A program made the position numbers and the translations under genes. Shown here piece by piece: positions 44,123-53,264 of a stretch of 64,000 bases of DNA. The stretch covers positions 6,611,501 through 6,675,500 of the forward strand of contig NZ_LT629702.1 of the NCBI RefSeq assembly GCF_900103345.1, read 5' to 3'. Source of the stretch: Pseudomonas azotoformans. Its GTDB lineage: Bacteria > Pseudomonadota > Gammaproteobacteria > Pseudomonadales > Pseudomonadaceae. Under the pieces are notes generated by a model that saw only the letters and a list, made by a program, of their open reading frames with translations, searched no databases and had not been told where the DNA came from. The stretch's first letter is position 1; each line of letters starts with the position of its first letter.

Positions 44123-46111
44123 ATGACGTCCGCACTGTTTATTCCGGAGCTGGGCCAGTTGGCGATGATCCTCGCCCTGTGCTTTGCCATCGTGCAGGCC
44201 GTGGTGCCGTTGCTCGGTGCCTGGCGTGGTGACCGTTTGTGGATGAGCCTGGCGCAGCCGGCGGCCTGGGGCCAGTTTGCTTTCCTGCTGTTCGCCTTCG
44301 GCTGCCTGACCTACGCGTTCATGACCGACGACTTTTCCGTCGCTTATGTGGCCAATAACTCCAATAGCGCCTTGCCCTGGTACTTCAAGTTCAGCGCCGT
44401 GTGGGGTGCCCACGAGGGTTCGCTGCTGTTGTGGGCGTTGATTCTCGGCGGCTGGACCTTTGCCGTGTCGGTGTTCTCGCGCCAATTGCCGCAAGTGATG
44501 CTGGCGCGGGTGCTGGCGGTGATGGGCATGATCAGCATCGGCTTCCTGCTGTTCCTGATCATGACCTCCAACCCGTTCAGCCGCATCCTGCCGCAGATTC
44601 CGGCGGACGGGCATGACCTCAACCCGTTGCTGCAAGACATCGGCCTGATCGTGCACCCGCCGATGCTCTACATGGGCTACGTGGGTTTCTCGGTGGCCTT
44701 CGCCTTTGCCATCGCCGCCTTGCTTGGCGGGCGTCTTGATGCGGCCTGGGCGCGTTGGTCGCGGCCGTGGACCATCGTCGCCTGGGCGTTCCTCGGTATT
44801 GGTATCACGCTGGGCTCGTGGTGGGCCTATTACGAACTCGGCTGGGGCGGCTGGTGGTTCTGGGACCCGGTGGAAAACGCCTCCTTCATGCCCTGGCTGG
44901 TCGGCACTGCGCTGATTCACTCGCTGGCTGTCACCGAGAAGCGTGGTGTGTTCAAGAGCTGGACCGTGTTGTTGGCCATCGCGGCATTCTCCCTCAGCCT
45001 GCTCGGCACCTTCCTCGTGCGTTCGGGTGTGCTGACGTCGGTGCATGCGTTTGCGTCCGACCCTGAGCGCGGCGTGTTCATCCTGATCTTCCTGCTGTTT
45101 GTGGTCGGTGGCTCCCTGACCCTGTTCGCCCTGCGCGCACCGGTGGTCAAGAGCCAGGTCGGCTTCAACCTGTGGTCGCGGGAAACCCTGCTGCTGGGCA
45201 ATAACCTGGTGCTGGTGGTGGCCGCGTCGATGATCCTGCTCGGCACGCTGTACCCGCTGGTGTTGGATGCTTTGAGCGGCGCCAAGTTGTCGGTCGGGCC
45301 GCCGTACTTCAATGCATTGTTTATCCCGTTGATGGGTTTGCTGATGGTGGTGATGGCCGTCGGCGTGCTGGTGCGCTGGAAAGACACTCCGGTCAAATGG
45401 CTGGCCGGCATGCTGATGCCGGTGCTGCTCGGCAGCGTGGCCCTGGCGGTGATCGCCGGGCTTGCCTATGGCGACTTCAACTGGGCGGTGCTCGCCACTT
45501 TCCTGCTCGCCGCCTGGGTGTTGCTGGCCGGCGTGCGCGATATCTTCGACAAAACCCGTCACAAAGGCCTGATCAAAGGCCTGCCGACCCTGACCCGCAG
45601 CTACTGGGGCATGCAGATCGCCCATATCGGCATCGCGGTGTGCGCCCTCGGTGTGGTGCTGTCCAGCCAGAACAGCGCCGAACGCGACCTGCGCCTGGCG
45701 CCGGGCGAGTCCATGGACCTGGCCGGTTACCACTTCATCTTCGAAGGCGCCAAGCACTTCGAAGGGCCGAACTTCACCTCAGACAAAGGCACCGTGCGCG
45801 TCGTGCGCAACGGCAAGGAAGTGGCGGTGCTGCACCCGGAAAAACGCCTGTACACCGTGCAGAGCTCGATGATGACCGAAGCGGGCATCGACGCCGGTTT
45901 CACCCGCGACCTTTACGTCGCACTCGGTGAGCCGCTGGGCGATGGCGCGTGGGCGGTACGTGTGCACGTCAAACCGTTTGTGCGCTGGATCTGGTTCGGC
46001 GGTTTGCTCACGGGCTTTGGTGGTTTGCTGGCCGCGCTGGACCGGCGTTATCGGGTCAAAGTGAAAAGCCGTGTGCGTGAAGCCCTCGGCCTGCAAGGAG
46101 CGGCGGCATGA
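44123..46111 (+). CDS. ccmF: Heme lyase subunit CcmF
   Basis: A 662-residue integral membrane protein with about fifteen helices. The WWD heme-binding domain GGWWFWDPVENASFMPW is near residue 240. Conserved histidines lie in VWGAHEGSLLLW (near residue 95) and LIVHPPMLYMGYVG (near residue 175). CcmF, with CcmH/I, ligates heme to apocytochrome c. It starts 3 bp after ccmE and its stop overlaps ccmG. Confidence 0.97.
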   Translation: MTSALFIPELGQLAMILALCFAIVQAVVPLLGAWRGDRLWMSLAQPAAWGQFAFLLFAFGCLTYAFMTDDFSVAYVANNSNSALPWYFKFSAVWGAHEGSLLLWALILGGWTFAVSVFSRQLPQVMLARVLAVMGMISIGFLLFLIMTSNPFSRILPQIPADGHDLNPLLQDIGLIVHPPMLYMGYVGFSVAFAFAIAALLGGRLDAAWARWSRPWTIVAWAFLGIGITLGSWWAYYELGWGGWWFWDPVENASFMPWLVGTALIHSLAVTEKRGVFKSWTVLLAIAAFSLSLLGTFLVRSGVLTSVHAFASDPERGVFILIFLLFVVGGSLTLFALRAPVVKSQVGFNLWSRETLLLGNNLVLVVAASMILLGTLYPLVLDALSGAKLSVGPPYFNALFIPLMGLLMVVMAVGVLVRWKDTPVKWLAGMLMPVLLGSVALAVIAGLAYGDFNWAVLATFLLAAWVLLAGVRDIFDKTRHKGLIKGLPTLTRSYWGMQIAHIGIAVCALGVVLSSQNSAERDLRLAPGESMDLAGYHFIFEGAKHFEGPNFTSDKGTVRVVRNGKEVAVLHPEKRLYTVQSSMMTEAGIDAGFTRDLYVALGEPLGDGAWAVRVHVKPFVRWIWFGGLLTGFGGLLAALDRRYRVKVKSRVREALGLQGAAA

Positions 46112-46644
46112 AGCGTTGGTTGATGGTAGTACCGCTGGCGATGTTCCTGGTGGTGGCGGTGTTCCTGTATCGCGGGCTGTACCTGGACCCGGCCGAGTTG
46201 CCTTCGGCGATGATCGGCAAACAGTTCCCGGCATTCAGTCTGCCGACTGTGCAGGGTGACAAGACCCTGACCCAGGCCGACCTGCTGGGCAAGCCGGCGC
46301 TGGTCAACGTGTGGGGCACCTGGTGCATCTCCTGCCGCGTCGAACACCCGGTGCTGAACAAACTGGCCGAGAAGGGCGTGGTGATCTACGGCATCAACTA
46401 CAAGGACGACAACGCTGCCGCCTTGAAATGGCTGGCGGAGTTTCACAACCCGTACCAGCTGGATATCCGCGATGAAGACGGCAACCTCGGTTTGAACCTG
46501 GGCGTGTACGGCGCCCCGGAAACCTTCTTCATCGATGCCAAGGGTGTGATCCGCGACAAGTACGTCGGTGTGATCGACGAAGTGGTCTGGCGCGAGCAGC
46601 TCGCCGCCAAGTACCAGGCCCTGGTCGATGAGGCCAAGCCATGA
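46108..46644 (+). CDS. ccmG: Thiol:disulfide oxidoreductase CcmG (DsbE)
   Basis: A 178-residue membrane-anchored periplasmic thioredoxin. The anchor is residues 3-22, the active site WGTWCISCRVEHP near residue 72 and the cis-Pro in YGAPETFFID near residue 140. It keeps the CxxCH of apocytochrome c reduced. It overlaps ccmF by 4 bp and ccmH by 4 bp. Confidence 0.95.
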   Translation: MKRWLMVVPLAMFLVVAVFLYRGLYLDPAELPSAMIGKQFPAFSLPTVQGDKTLTQADLLGKPALVNVWGTWCISCRVEHPVLNKLAEKGVVIYGINYKDDNAAALKWLAEFHNPYQLDIRDEDGNLGLNLGVYGAPETFFIDAKGVIRDKYVGVIDEVVWREQLAAKYQALVDEAKP

Positions 46645-47114
46645 AGCGTCTGTTAGCCGCTGCCGTTTTAGCGTTGGGCCTGGCCGGCGTGGCCCACGCC
46701 GCCATCGATACCTACGAGTTCGCCAACGACGCCGAGCGCGAGCGTTTCCGCGACCTGACCAAGGAACTGCGCTGCCCCAAGTGCCAGAACCAGGATATCG
46801 CCGACTCCAACGCACCGATCGCCGCCGACCTGCGCAAGGAAATCTTCCGCATGCTGGGGGAGGGCAAGGACAACCAGCAGATCATCGACTTCATGGTCGA
46901 CCGCTACGGTGATTTCGTGCGCTACAAACCGGCGCTCACCGGCAAGACGGCGTTGCTCTGGTTCGGCCCTGCCGGGCTATTGCTTGCCGGTGGTGTCGTA
47001 ATGGCGGTGATCGTGCGCCGTCGCCGCGCCGCGCCGACCGATGGATCCGACGCGCTGTCCCCAGATGAGCGTAAACGCCTCGACCAATTGCTGGACACCA
47101 AGACTGATGATTGA
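46641..47114 (+). CDS. ccmH: Cytochrome c maturation protein CcmH
   Basis: A 157-residue periplasmic protein with a signal peptide (residues 1-20, ending VAHA) and the redox motif [19 protein letters not shown] near residue 48. One C-terminal anchor helix (residues about 104-126) follows. This is the short CcmH form; the TPR part is a separate gene, ccmI. Confidence 0.95.
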   Translation: MKRLLAAAVLALGLAGVAHAAIDTYEFANDAERERFRDLTKELRCPKCQNQDIADSNAPIAADLRKEIFRMLGEGKDNQQIIDFMVDRYGDFVRYKPALTGKTALLWFGPAGLLLAGGVVMAVIVRRRRAAPTDGSDALSPDERKRLDQLLDTKTDD

Positions 47115-48291
47115 TTTCTGGCTCGCAGCCGGCCTGCTGCTTCTGATTGCCCTGAGTTTCCTGTTGATCCCTGTCCTGCGCGGCCGTCGTGCCCAACGTG
47201 AAGAGGACCGCACCGCGCTGAACGTGGCGTTGTACCAGGAACGTGTGGCCGAACTGCAAGTGCAGCAGGACGAAGGCGTATTGAATGCCGCGCAACTCGA
47301 CACCGGCCGCGCCGAAGCTGCCCGCGAATTGCTGGCGGATACTGAAGGTGTGGAAAAACCCCGCGAATCGCGTTTGGGCAAGCCGCTGCCGTTGTTGGCG
47401 GCGTTTCTGGTGCCGGTTCTCGGCGTCGCCCTGTACCTGCATTACGGAGCCAGCGACAAGGTTGAACTGACCCGTGAATTCTCCCAGCCGCCGGTGTCCA
47501 TGGAAGACATGACCCAGCGCCTGGAACGCGCCGCCGCTGCCCAGCCGGATTCTGCGGAGGGCTTGTATTTCCTCGGTCGTGCCTACATGGCCCAGGACCG
47601 CTCCGCCGATGCGGCCAAGGTGTTCGAACGCACCGTGGCCCTGGCCGGGCGCCAGCCGGAACTGTTGGGCCAGTGGGCACAGGCGCAGTACTTCGCCGAC
47701 AACAAACAGTGGTCGCCGAAGGTTCAGGCCCTCACCGACGAAGCGCTGAAGCTTGATCCGAAGGAAGTTACCAGCCTGGGCCTGCTGGGTATCGCCGCCT
47801 TTGAAGGCCAGCACTATCAGGAGGCCATCGACTACTGGAACCGCCTGTTGGCTCAGCTACCACCGGACGACAACTCCCGTGCGGCGCTGCAAGGCGGCAT
47901 CGACCGTGCAGCGGAAAAACTCAAGGAAAGCGGCGGCACTGTGGTGCAGAAGGCCGTGATGAAAGTCCGCGTGGACCTGTCCGCCGAGGCGAAGGCCAAA
48001 GCCCTGCCCACCGACAGCGTGTTCATCTTCGCCCGCGCCGTCAGTGGCCCGCCGGCACCCTTGGCGGCCAAGCGCGTGACCGTCGCCGAACTGCCGATCA
48101 CCGTCGAACTGGGCGATGCCGACGCGATGATGCCGCAATTGAAACTGTCCAACTTCCCCGAAGTCCAACTGGTTGCGCGCATATCCCGGGCCGGTCAGCC
48201 GACCACTGGCGAGTGGATCGGCCGCAGCCAACCCTTGGCCAGCAGCACCACTGCGCTGCAGCAGCTGACCATCGACAGTCCGGACAAGTAA
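47107..48291 (+). CDS. ccmI: Apocytochrome c chaperone CcmI (CycH)
   Basis: A 394-residue protein with two N-terminal membrane helices (residues about 3-22 and 95-113). TPR repeats follow (about 130-270, [34 protein letters not shown]), then a periplasmic beta-rich C-terminal domain. CcmI binds apocytochrome c and presents it to CcmFH. ATG 47107 overlaps the end of ccmH by 8 bp. Last maturation gene of the operon. Confidence 0.93.
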   Translation: MIDFWLAAGLLLLIALSFLLIPVLRGRRAQREEDRTALNVALYQERVAELQVQQDEGVLNAAQLDTGRAEAARELLADTEGVEKPRESRLGKPLPLLAAFLVPVLGVALYLHYGASDKVELTREFSQPPVSMEDMTQRLERAAAAQPDSAEGLYFLGRAYMAQDRSADAAKVFERTVALAGRQPELLGQWAQAQYFADNKQWSPKVQALTDEALKLDPKEVTSLGLLGIAAFEGQHYQEAIDYWNRLLAQLPPDDNSRAALQGGIDRAAEKLKESGGTVVQKAVMKVRVDLSAEAKAKALPTDSVFIFARAVSGPPAPLAAKRVTVAELPITVELGDADAMMPQLKLSNFPEVQLVARISRAGQPTTGEWIGRSQPLASSTTALQQLTIDSPDK

Positions 48292-48306
48292 AACGAGGAA
48301 ACGCCC

Positions 48307-48702
48307 ATGACCGCCTTTGCACGCATTACCCTGCTCAGCCTTGTATTGGGCCTGAGCGCTTGTGCGGTCCACCGCCCACCTCCTGCGCCCACCGGCCCGA
48401 CCATCCCACCGTCGGGCCCGTCGACCCAGCCGAGCACCAAACCTTCCGGCCCGGTGACCCCACCGCCGAAGCCCTTGCCGAGCAAGTCGCCGACGTTTGC
48501 CCCACCTCCAGGCGCCGCCAGCCACTGGGACGGCAAGATGCAGGTGTATGTGCTGGACGACCAGCCCGACACCTTCTATCGCCAGCGCACGTATTACCGC
48601 TGGAGCAACGGCTGGAGCCGCTCGATCAGCCCGAACGGGCCGTGGGAAGACACCGATGTGCACGGCGTGCCGCCGGGGTTGAGCAAGCAGTACGCACAAT
48701 GA
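48307..48702 (+). CDS. Proline-rich lipoprotein of unknown function
   Basis: A 131-residue protein. A lipobox LGLSAC (Cys19) follows a short signal peptide. Residues 23-70 are Pro/Ser/Thr-rich (PPPAPTGPTIPPSGPSTQP) and probably form an extended linker across the periplasm. The C-terminal 55 residues (WDGKMQVYVLDDQPDTFYRQRTYYRWSNGW) are compact and aromatic. I do not recognise the family. It starts 15 bp after ccmI and is followed by a terminator, so it is the last gene of the ccm transcript. Confidence 0.8.
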   Translation: MTAFARITLLSLVLGLSACAVHRPPPAPTGPTIPPSGPSTQPSTKPSGPVTPPPKPLPSKSPTFAPPPGAASHWDGKMQVYVLDDQPDTFYRQRTYYRWSNGWSRSISPNGPWEDTDVHGVPPGLSKQYAQ

Positions 48703-48732
48703 AAAAAGGCGACCTCTACAGGTCGCCTTTTT
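48702..48732. terminator. Terminator of the ccm operon
   Basis: AAAAAAGGCGACCT-ctac-AGGTCGCCTTTTT: an 8-bp GC stem with a run of five T, directly after the lipoprotein stop. Confidence 0.92.
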
Positions 48733-48771
48733 CATACCCATGAATTGCATTTTTGCATCCACTGGAGCCCA

Positions 48772-48865
48772 AATGTGGGAGCGGGCTTGCTCGCGAAAGC
48801 GGTGGTTCAGTTAGCTAATACAGTGACTGACACTGCGTCTTCGCGAGCAAGCCCGCTCCCACAGT
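48772..48865. repeat. REPIN (inverted REP pair), GCGGGCTTGCTCGCG type
   Basis: TGTGGGAGCGGGCTTGCTCG and the inverse CGAGCAAGCCCGCTCCCACA flank about 50 bp, between the ccm terminator and the MFS gene. The copy at 55154 is the same type. Confidence 0.9.
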
Positions 48866-48889
48866 TTTGATCTCCAATTGATCTGGTAT

Positions 48890-50077
48890 TTATGCAAGCT
48901 CTTGAATGGGGCGCGGCGCACCCAGCCAATGAATCACCCCAGCCGCCACCCCCAACACCACCCCAAACTCCACAATTCCCACCCAGCCAAACTGCGCCAT
49001 CAACCACCCACTCACCGTCGCCCCAGTCGCCCCGCCCACAAAGGTCGCGGTCATGTACAAACTGTTGATCCGACCCTGCGCCTTCGGGTCCACCGCAAAC
49101 GCGCGGGTCTGGTTCGCGACCAGCCCTGCCTGCACCCCGATATCCAGCACGATCACTCCCAAAACCAGCAAAATCAGCGAGGTCTGCGCCCCGGCCAGTA
49201 ACAGAAACGCCAAGGTCACAATCCCGACACTGGCCCCGATCACCTTGCGGAAACCCACCTTGTCCGCCGCGCGCCCGCCGTACGAGGCTGCGAATGCCCC
49301 CACCGCCCCAATGATCCCAAACCCACCGGCCCAGGCACTGCCCAACTGCCATGGCCCATTGGCCAGCAACGCCGCCAAATTCACCCAGAACGCGTTAAAG
49401 CATGCCCACAACAATGCCTGCACCGTCATCGATTGGCGGATCGGGCTGTTGTCGCGCATCAACGGCCACAGCGACGCCAGCAGGCGCGGGTAGGACAGGT
49501 TGCTGCTCGGCACGCCCGGCGGCAGTAACTTCGCCGCGATGAACCATACCGCAACCATGAATGCCGCCTCCAACTCGTACACCGCGCGCCAGCCATACGC
49601 CTCGCCGACCACGCCGCTGATGGTGCGCCCGAGCAGAATCCCCAGCATGATCCCGCTGACCACCGTACCCACGTTGCGCCCGCGTTCATGGGGTGGGGAC
49701 ATTACGGCCGCAAACGGCACCAGTTGCTGCGGTACGCAACACACCATCCCGAGGCCGAACGACGCACCGATCAACGCCCATATGCTCGGCGCAAAGGCTG
49801 CCGCTAGGGCAAAACAAAACGCCAGCCCGATCTGGCCCAGCACCAGCTTGCGTCGGTCAAAACGGTCGCCCAACGGCAGCAGCAAGAGCAATCCGCTGGC
49901 AAATCCCAGGAGTGCCGCGGCCGCCACCAGGTTGACCGTCGACAATGCGACGCCCATGTCTGAAGCAATCAGTGGCAACACCGGTTGGGTGCAATAAATG
50001 TTGGTGACCACCGCCCCGGCGATCACCGCCATCATGATGATCTTGCCTCGCGGCGGGGGACTCTCGGCTGTGCTCAT
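48890..50077 (-). CDS. Major facilitator superfamily transporter
   Basis: A 395-residue twelve-helix exporter. The motif-A loop is GDRFDRRKLVLGQ near residue 70, with PVLPLIASDMGVALSTVNLVAAAALLG in the first helices. The fold and size suggest a drug/metabolite:proton antiporter. It is divergent from the LysR gene at 50188 with a 110-bp gap, the usual layout of a regulator and its target efflux gene. The substrate is unknown. Confidence 0.88.
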   Translation of the reverse strand: MSTAESPPPRGKIIMMAVIAGAVVTNIYCTQPVLPLIASDMGVALSTVNLVAAAALLGFASGLLLLLPLGDRFDRRKLVLGQIGLAFCFALAAAFAPSIWALIGASFGLGMVCCVPQQLVPFAAVMSPPHERGRNVGTVVSGIMLGILLGRTISGVVGEAYGWRAVYELEAAFMVAVWFIAAKLLPPGVPSSNLSYPRLLASLWPLMRDNSPIRQSMTVQALLWACFNAFWVNLAALLANGPWQLGSAWAGGFGIIGAVGAFAASYGGRAADKVGFRKVIGASVGIVTLAFLLLAGAQTSLILLVLGVIVLDIGVQAGLVANQTRAFAVDPKAQGRINSLYMTATFVGGATGATVSGWLMAQFGWVGIVEFGVVLGVAAGVIHWLGAPRPIQELA

Positions 50078-50187
50078 GGCGCGCTCCTTGGGTTGCAGAG
50101 GGAAGAATGGCCAACCTTACGCAGTCGCGTTTATGTCGATAATCCCCTAGGATCGGGAATCATCCTTCCAGAATTTGATAGGGCGCC

Positions 50188-51090
50188 ATGAACCGTCTTG
50201 AGTCGATGTCAGTGTTTGTTGCAGTGGTGGACGCGGGCAGCTTGTCGGCGGCGGCTCGCCAGCTCGACATGCCCCTGGCCACCGTCAGTCGCAAGGTGGC
50301 GGAGCTGGAAGCTCATCTGAAATCCCGCCTGTTGCATCGCACCACGCGGCAGCTGTCGTTGACGGACGTGGGGGCCTCCTATCTGGCCGCGTGCCGGCGG
50401 ATTCTTGAAGAGATTGGTGAAGCCGAGCGGGCGGCCACCGGCGAATATGCCGTGCCCAGAGGTGAGCTGACGGTGACCGCGCCCATCGTTTTCGGGCGCC
50501 TGCATATCGTGCCGGTGGTGGCGGCGTTTCTGGCGCAGTACCCGGAGATCAGCGTCAACCTGATGCTCACCGACCGCGTGGTGCACTTGATGGAAGAGCA
50601 GTGCGACGTCGCCGTGCGCATTGGTGACTTGCCGGACAGCTCGCTCAAGGCGGTGCAGGTTGGCAAGGTGCGGCGGGTGGTGTGTGCCAGCCCACAGTAT
50701 CTGCAAACCCATGGCATGCCGGCCACGCCCCAGGCGCTTAGGGACCACAGTTGCATCACCTTCGACGTGCTGTCCTCGGTGGGCGCCTGGGTGTTTGGTG
50801 CGGGGAAGGCGCAGCAGACTGTGCCGGTGCATTCGCGGCTGTCGGTGAACACGGCGGAAGCCGCAATCACAGCGGCAACGTTGGGGGTCGGGGTGATTCG
50901 AGTGTTGTCGTATCAAGTGGCTGAAGCGGTGCGAAAAGGTGATTTGCAGGTGGTGCTGCAGCCATTCGAATCGACCGCGTTGCCCATCAGCCTGGTGCAC
51001 AAGGGCCAGGCTCCGTTGCCACTGAAGGTGCGGGCCTTCCTGGACTTCGTCACCCCAAGATTGCGCACAGGCGACGCAATTCTCTCCTGA
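50188..51090 (+). CDS. LysR-family transcriptional regulator, CrgA/DsdC-like group
   Basis: A 300-residue LysR protein. The N-terminal MNRLESMSVFVAVVDAGSLSAAARQLDMPLATVSRKVAELEAHL is the motif of the large subgroup that includes CrgA and PtxR-like regulators. Effector domain residues 90-295 follow. It is divergent from and likely regulates the MFS exporter. Start ATG 50188 is the only good one. Confidence 0.9.
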   Translation: MNRLESMSVFVAVVDAGSLSAAARQLDMPLATVSRKVAELEAHLKSRLLHRTTRQLSLTDVGASYLAACRRILEEIGEAERAATGEYAVPRGELTVTAPIVFGRLHIVPVVAAFLAQYPEISVNLMLTDRVVHLMEEQCDVAVRIGDLPDSSLKAVQVGKVRRVVCASPQYLQTHGMPATPQALRDHSCITFDVLSSVGAWVFGAGKAQQTVPVHSRLSVNTAEAAITAATLGVGVIRVLSYQVAEAVRKGDLQVVLQPFESTALPISLVHKGQAPLPLKVRAFLDFVTPRLRTGDAILS

Positions 51091-51159
51091 GGTCGACGGC
51101 GCAACTGTTTGAACGGCCTTGCTCCCGAAGGTCATCTCAATGGCAACTGCCAGTGTTGG

Positions 51160-52356
51160 TCAGTTAGCAAAATCCCATTTATCTCCCGGCATGATCCGTT
51201 TCATAAACTCATCGAAAAGAGGGACTGTAAATGCCGTGTCCCCATGATTCGGGCTCCAGATCATTCCTTTCGCAATCAGGCTATTGCGGATGGGCCCCAG
51301 AGCCTGAACTCGACGACCCAGTCGATCGGCAATGTCACCGGATCGGTGCGGCCCGGGTCCGAGTTCTGCCATTGCTCGCAGGTACTTCTTCTCTGTTGGA
51401 GTGAGACGATCAAAACGTACCCGAAAGAAGCTCTCGTCAAGCGCCGCTACGGCCTCGCCGGAGGCAAGTTCTACGTCGTCAATCGTGATAGGGCTTTCCC
51501 CTGCGACATCCCATGCGTGATTGCCCCATTCTTGCAGGAAATAAGGGTAACCCCGGGTTTTACTGACGATGATTCCAACGGCTGCTGGATCATATGCGAC
51601 GCCTTCATCTTCAGCTGGTTTGACGATGGCGAGTGTTGCCTCTGCCTCAGACAGAGGCCCAATTTCCGGATAGTCAAACAGCCTTTCTGCATATGATTTT
51701 GCGTTGCCCGCTCGACCTCGCAATTGAGGAAGACCTGCCCCCACCACGGTGACAGGCAGGCGTGACTGAGCGCAGCGGTGCAACGCCGAGATGAGTGCAG
51801 AGAATTGTGACTCTTCGACGTATTGCATTTCGTCGATAAAAATCACCAGGGCGGAGCCAACCGACTTGGCTGCCAGGCCTGCTTGCTCAAGCAGTGCTGA
51901 AAGATCTGCCTCCAGATCGCCGTTATCCGCTAGGCCCGCCTCAGGTTCGAGATCCAGTCCCACCTCAATATCGGCATAGATGACTTTCAGTGAGCCGGCA
52001 AAGCCTGCCAGTGCACGCAAGCCACGGCGGGCCAGATCCTTTGCCGCGTCCAGACGGCTCAGTCGCAGAAGGGCCAAACGCAACTGAGGGGCGAGCAACG
52101 CCGGAAGAGATCGATTCTCAGGGGCTTCAATACGTATGGTGTGAACACCTTCCCCTTCTGCATCCAGTCGCATTTGATCGAGTAATACCGTTTTTCCAAC
52201 CCCTCGGAGTCCGACCATCAACACGCTTTTTGCCGGACGACCTACTCGCAAGCGGGCTATACCTATCCGTACACGCTCTCGTAGCTCACCTCGACCAGCA
52301 AGCTCGGGCGGCGGTGTGCCTGCTCCGGGGGAGTAGGGGTTAGTAATAGGATTCAT
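51160..52356 (-). CDS. Orphan AAA (AAA_16/ORC-like) ATPase with C-terminal winged helix
   Basis: A 398-residue cytoplasmic ATPase. Walker A MVGLRGVGKTVLLDQM near residue 48, Walker B ALVIFIDEMQYVEES near residue 168, and a sensor-1-like VVGAGLPQLRG near residue 205. The C-terminal part (residues about 310-395, LTPTEKKYLRAMAEL, then SGDIADRLGRRVQALGPIRNSLIAKGMI) resembles a winged-helix DNA-binding domain, as in Orc1/Cdc6-like ATPases. ATG 52356 gives MNPITNPYSPGAG. Base composition and the AT-rich upstream region differ from the neighbours, so it may be acquired. No partner gene is adjacent; the function is unknown. Confidence 0.85.
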   Translation of the reverse strand: MNPITNPYSPGAGTPPPELAGRGELRERVRIGIARLRVGRPAKSVLMVGLRGVGKTVLLDQMRLDAEGEGVHTIRIEAPENRSLPALLAPQLRLALLRLSRLDAAKDLARRGLRALAGFAGSLKVIYADIEVGLDLEPEAGLADNGDLEADLSALLEQAGLAAKSVGSALVIFIDEMQYVEESQFSALISALHRCAQSRLPVTVVGAGLPQLRGRAGNAKSYAERLFDYPEIGPLSEAEATLAIVKPAEDEGVAYDPAAVGIIVSKTRGYPYFLQEWGNHAWDVAGESPITIDDVELASGEAVAALDESFFRVRFDRLTPTEKKYLRAMAELGPGPHRSGDIADRLGRRVQALGPIRNSLIAKGMIWSPNHGDTAFTVPLFDEFMKRIMPGDKWDFAN

Positions 52357-52500
52357 GGATATACCGAAATTATCAATGTTATGTGATTTTAATAAACTAG
52401 CTAAACTCCCTACATATCTCAAGCTTTGCGCCTAGTAGGGCATATATACCGGGCGGCTCAAACAGATTGAAGCAGGGGTTGTCACAATCGCCATCGAAAC

Positions 52501-52518
52501 CTTCCATCAAACCTTAAC
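52501..52518 (+). promoter_or_regulatory. Second Pho-box-like block
   Basis: CTTCCATCAAACCTTAAC differs in 3 of 18 positions from the Pho box at 53133. Similarity extends on both sides (GAAACC upstream, CCAAACG downstream). It is 145 bp upstream of the AAA ATPase start but in the opposite orientation, so it may be a duplicated or relict phn promoter. Confidence 0.45.
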
Positions 52519-52569
52519 CAAACGTTTTTGCGTCCAGAATGTGAATGACTGCTGTAGGGAACGTCCTGC

Positions 52570-52986
52570 TCAACGCGCTTCAGAACCAAGCTTCTCTATG
52601 AGCGTGGTCAGCGCGCCCTTAAAGATCGGGTGCCATTCATTGGTGAGTTCGCTGCCCAAGGGGTGCCAGAAGAAGCGAAAGCAATGGCCCCCATCATCTT
52701 CTGCAAAATGAGTCCAACTATCGGGAAGGTCTGCCGACACATGGCACTGGTGAAATGCCCAAGTCTGGCCGGTGATCTCTGAATGCCAGGTTCCCAAGTT
52801 CCGAATGACGTTGCCGGTTATACCGGCTTCTTCCTGTAACTCGCGAATAGCCGCAGCGGCTGTCGTTTCGTTTGGCTCAACACTGCCCTTGACCAGTTGT
52901 AAACCGGCAAGCGGGTGTTCGAATGCAAGGATTTCCAAAGTCTGTGTTGTGCGAAGGACTACGGGGCACGCCTTGGTGATGATCAT
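52570..52986 (-). CDS. Nudix hydrolase
   Basis: A 138-residue Nudix protein with the box GSVEPNETTAAAAIRELQEEAGI near residue 34, matching GX5EX7REX2EEXGI with all acidic residues in place. The class hydrolyses nucleoside diphosphates linked to another group; the substrate is unknown. It has no close operon partner: 213 bp to the AAA ATPase gene and 278 bp to phnC. It lies between the two Pho-box-like blocks. Confidence 0.9.
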   Translation of the reverse strand: MIITKACPVVLRTTQTLEILAFEHPLAGLQLVKGSVEPNETTAAAAIRELQEEAGITGNVIRNLGTWHSEITGQTWAFHQCHVSADLPDSWTHFAEDDGGHCFRFFWHPLGSELTNEWHPIFKGALTTLIEKLGSEAR

Positions 52987-53132
52987 TGGGTTTGGTCGTC
53001 CAGGTTTTTTGGTTCGCTAAGGGTGGGTGGCCCTCATGCAATGACGGGAGCGCAGAATACCTCAAGGCAGACTCACCCCAACAAGCCCGCTCACCACAGT
53101 GTGGGTGTGTGCCATTTGAGTTCACTTGCAAC

Positions 53133-53150
53133 CTTTCATAAAACCTTCAC
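53133..53150 (+). promoter_or_regulatory. Pho box of the phn operon
   Basis: CTTTCATAAAACCTTCAC matches the enterobacterial Pho box pattern, two CTGTCAT-like heptads separated by four A/T bases (CTTTCAT-AAAA-CCTTCAC). It is 115 bp upstream of phnC. PhoB induction under phosphate limitation is expected for C-P lyase operons. Confidence 0.75.
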
Positions 53151-53264
53151 CCAACCGACCCCCTCCAGTCATGTGCAAGTAATAGCGCTGACACCTCCCG
53201 CGCCTACTGTCGTTTGAACTCAACCGCAGCCATCCCAGGCTGTTCAAACAAGACAGAGAAGCCC

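Noticed and set aside
43619..45757. A 712-codon open frame on the minus strand
   Set aside because: It is antisense to ccmE and ccmF, rich in His, Gln and Arg, and shows no family motif. GC-rich third positions in ccmF explain it.
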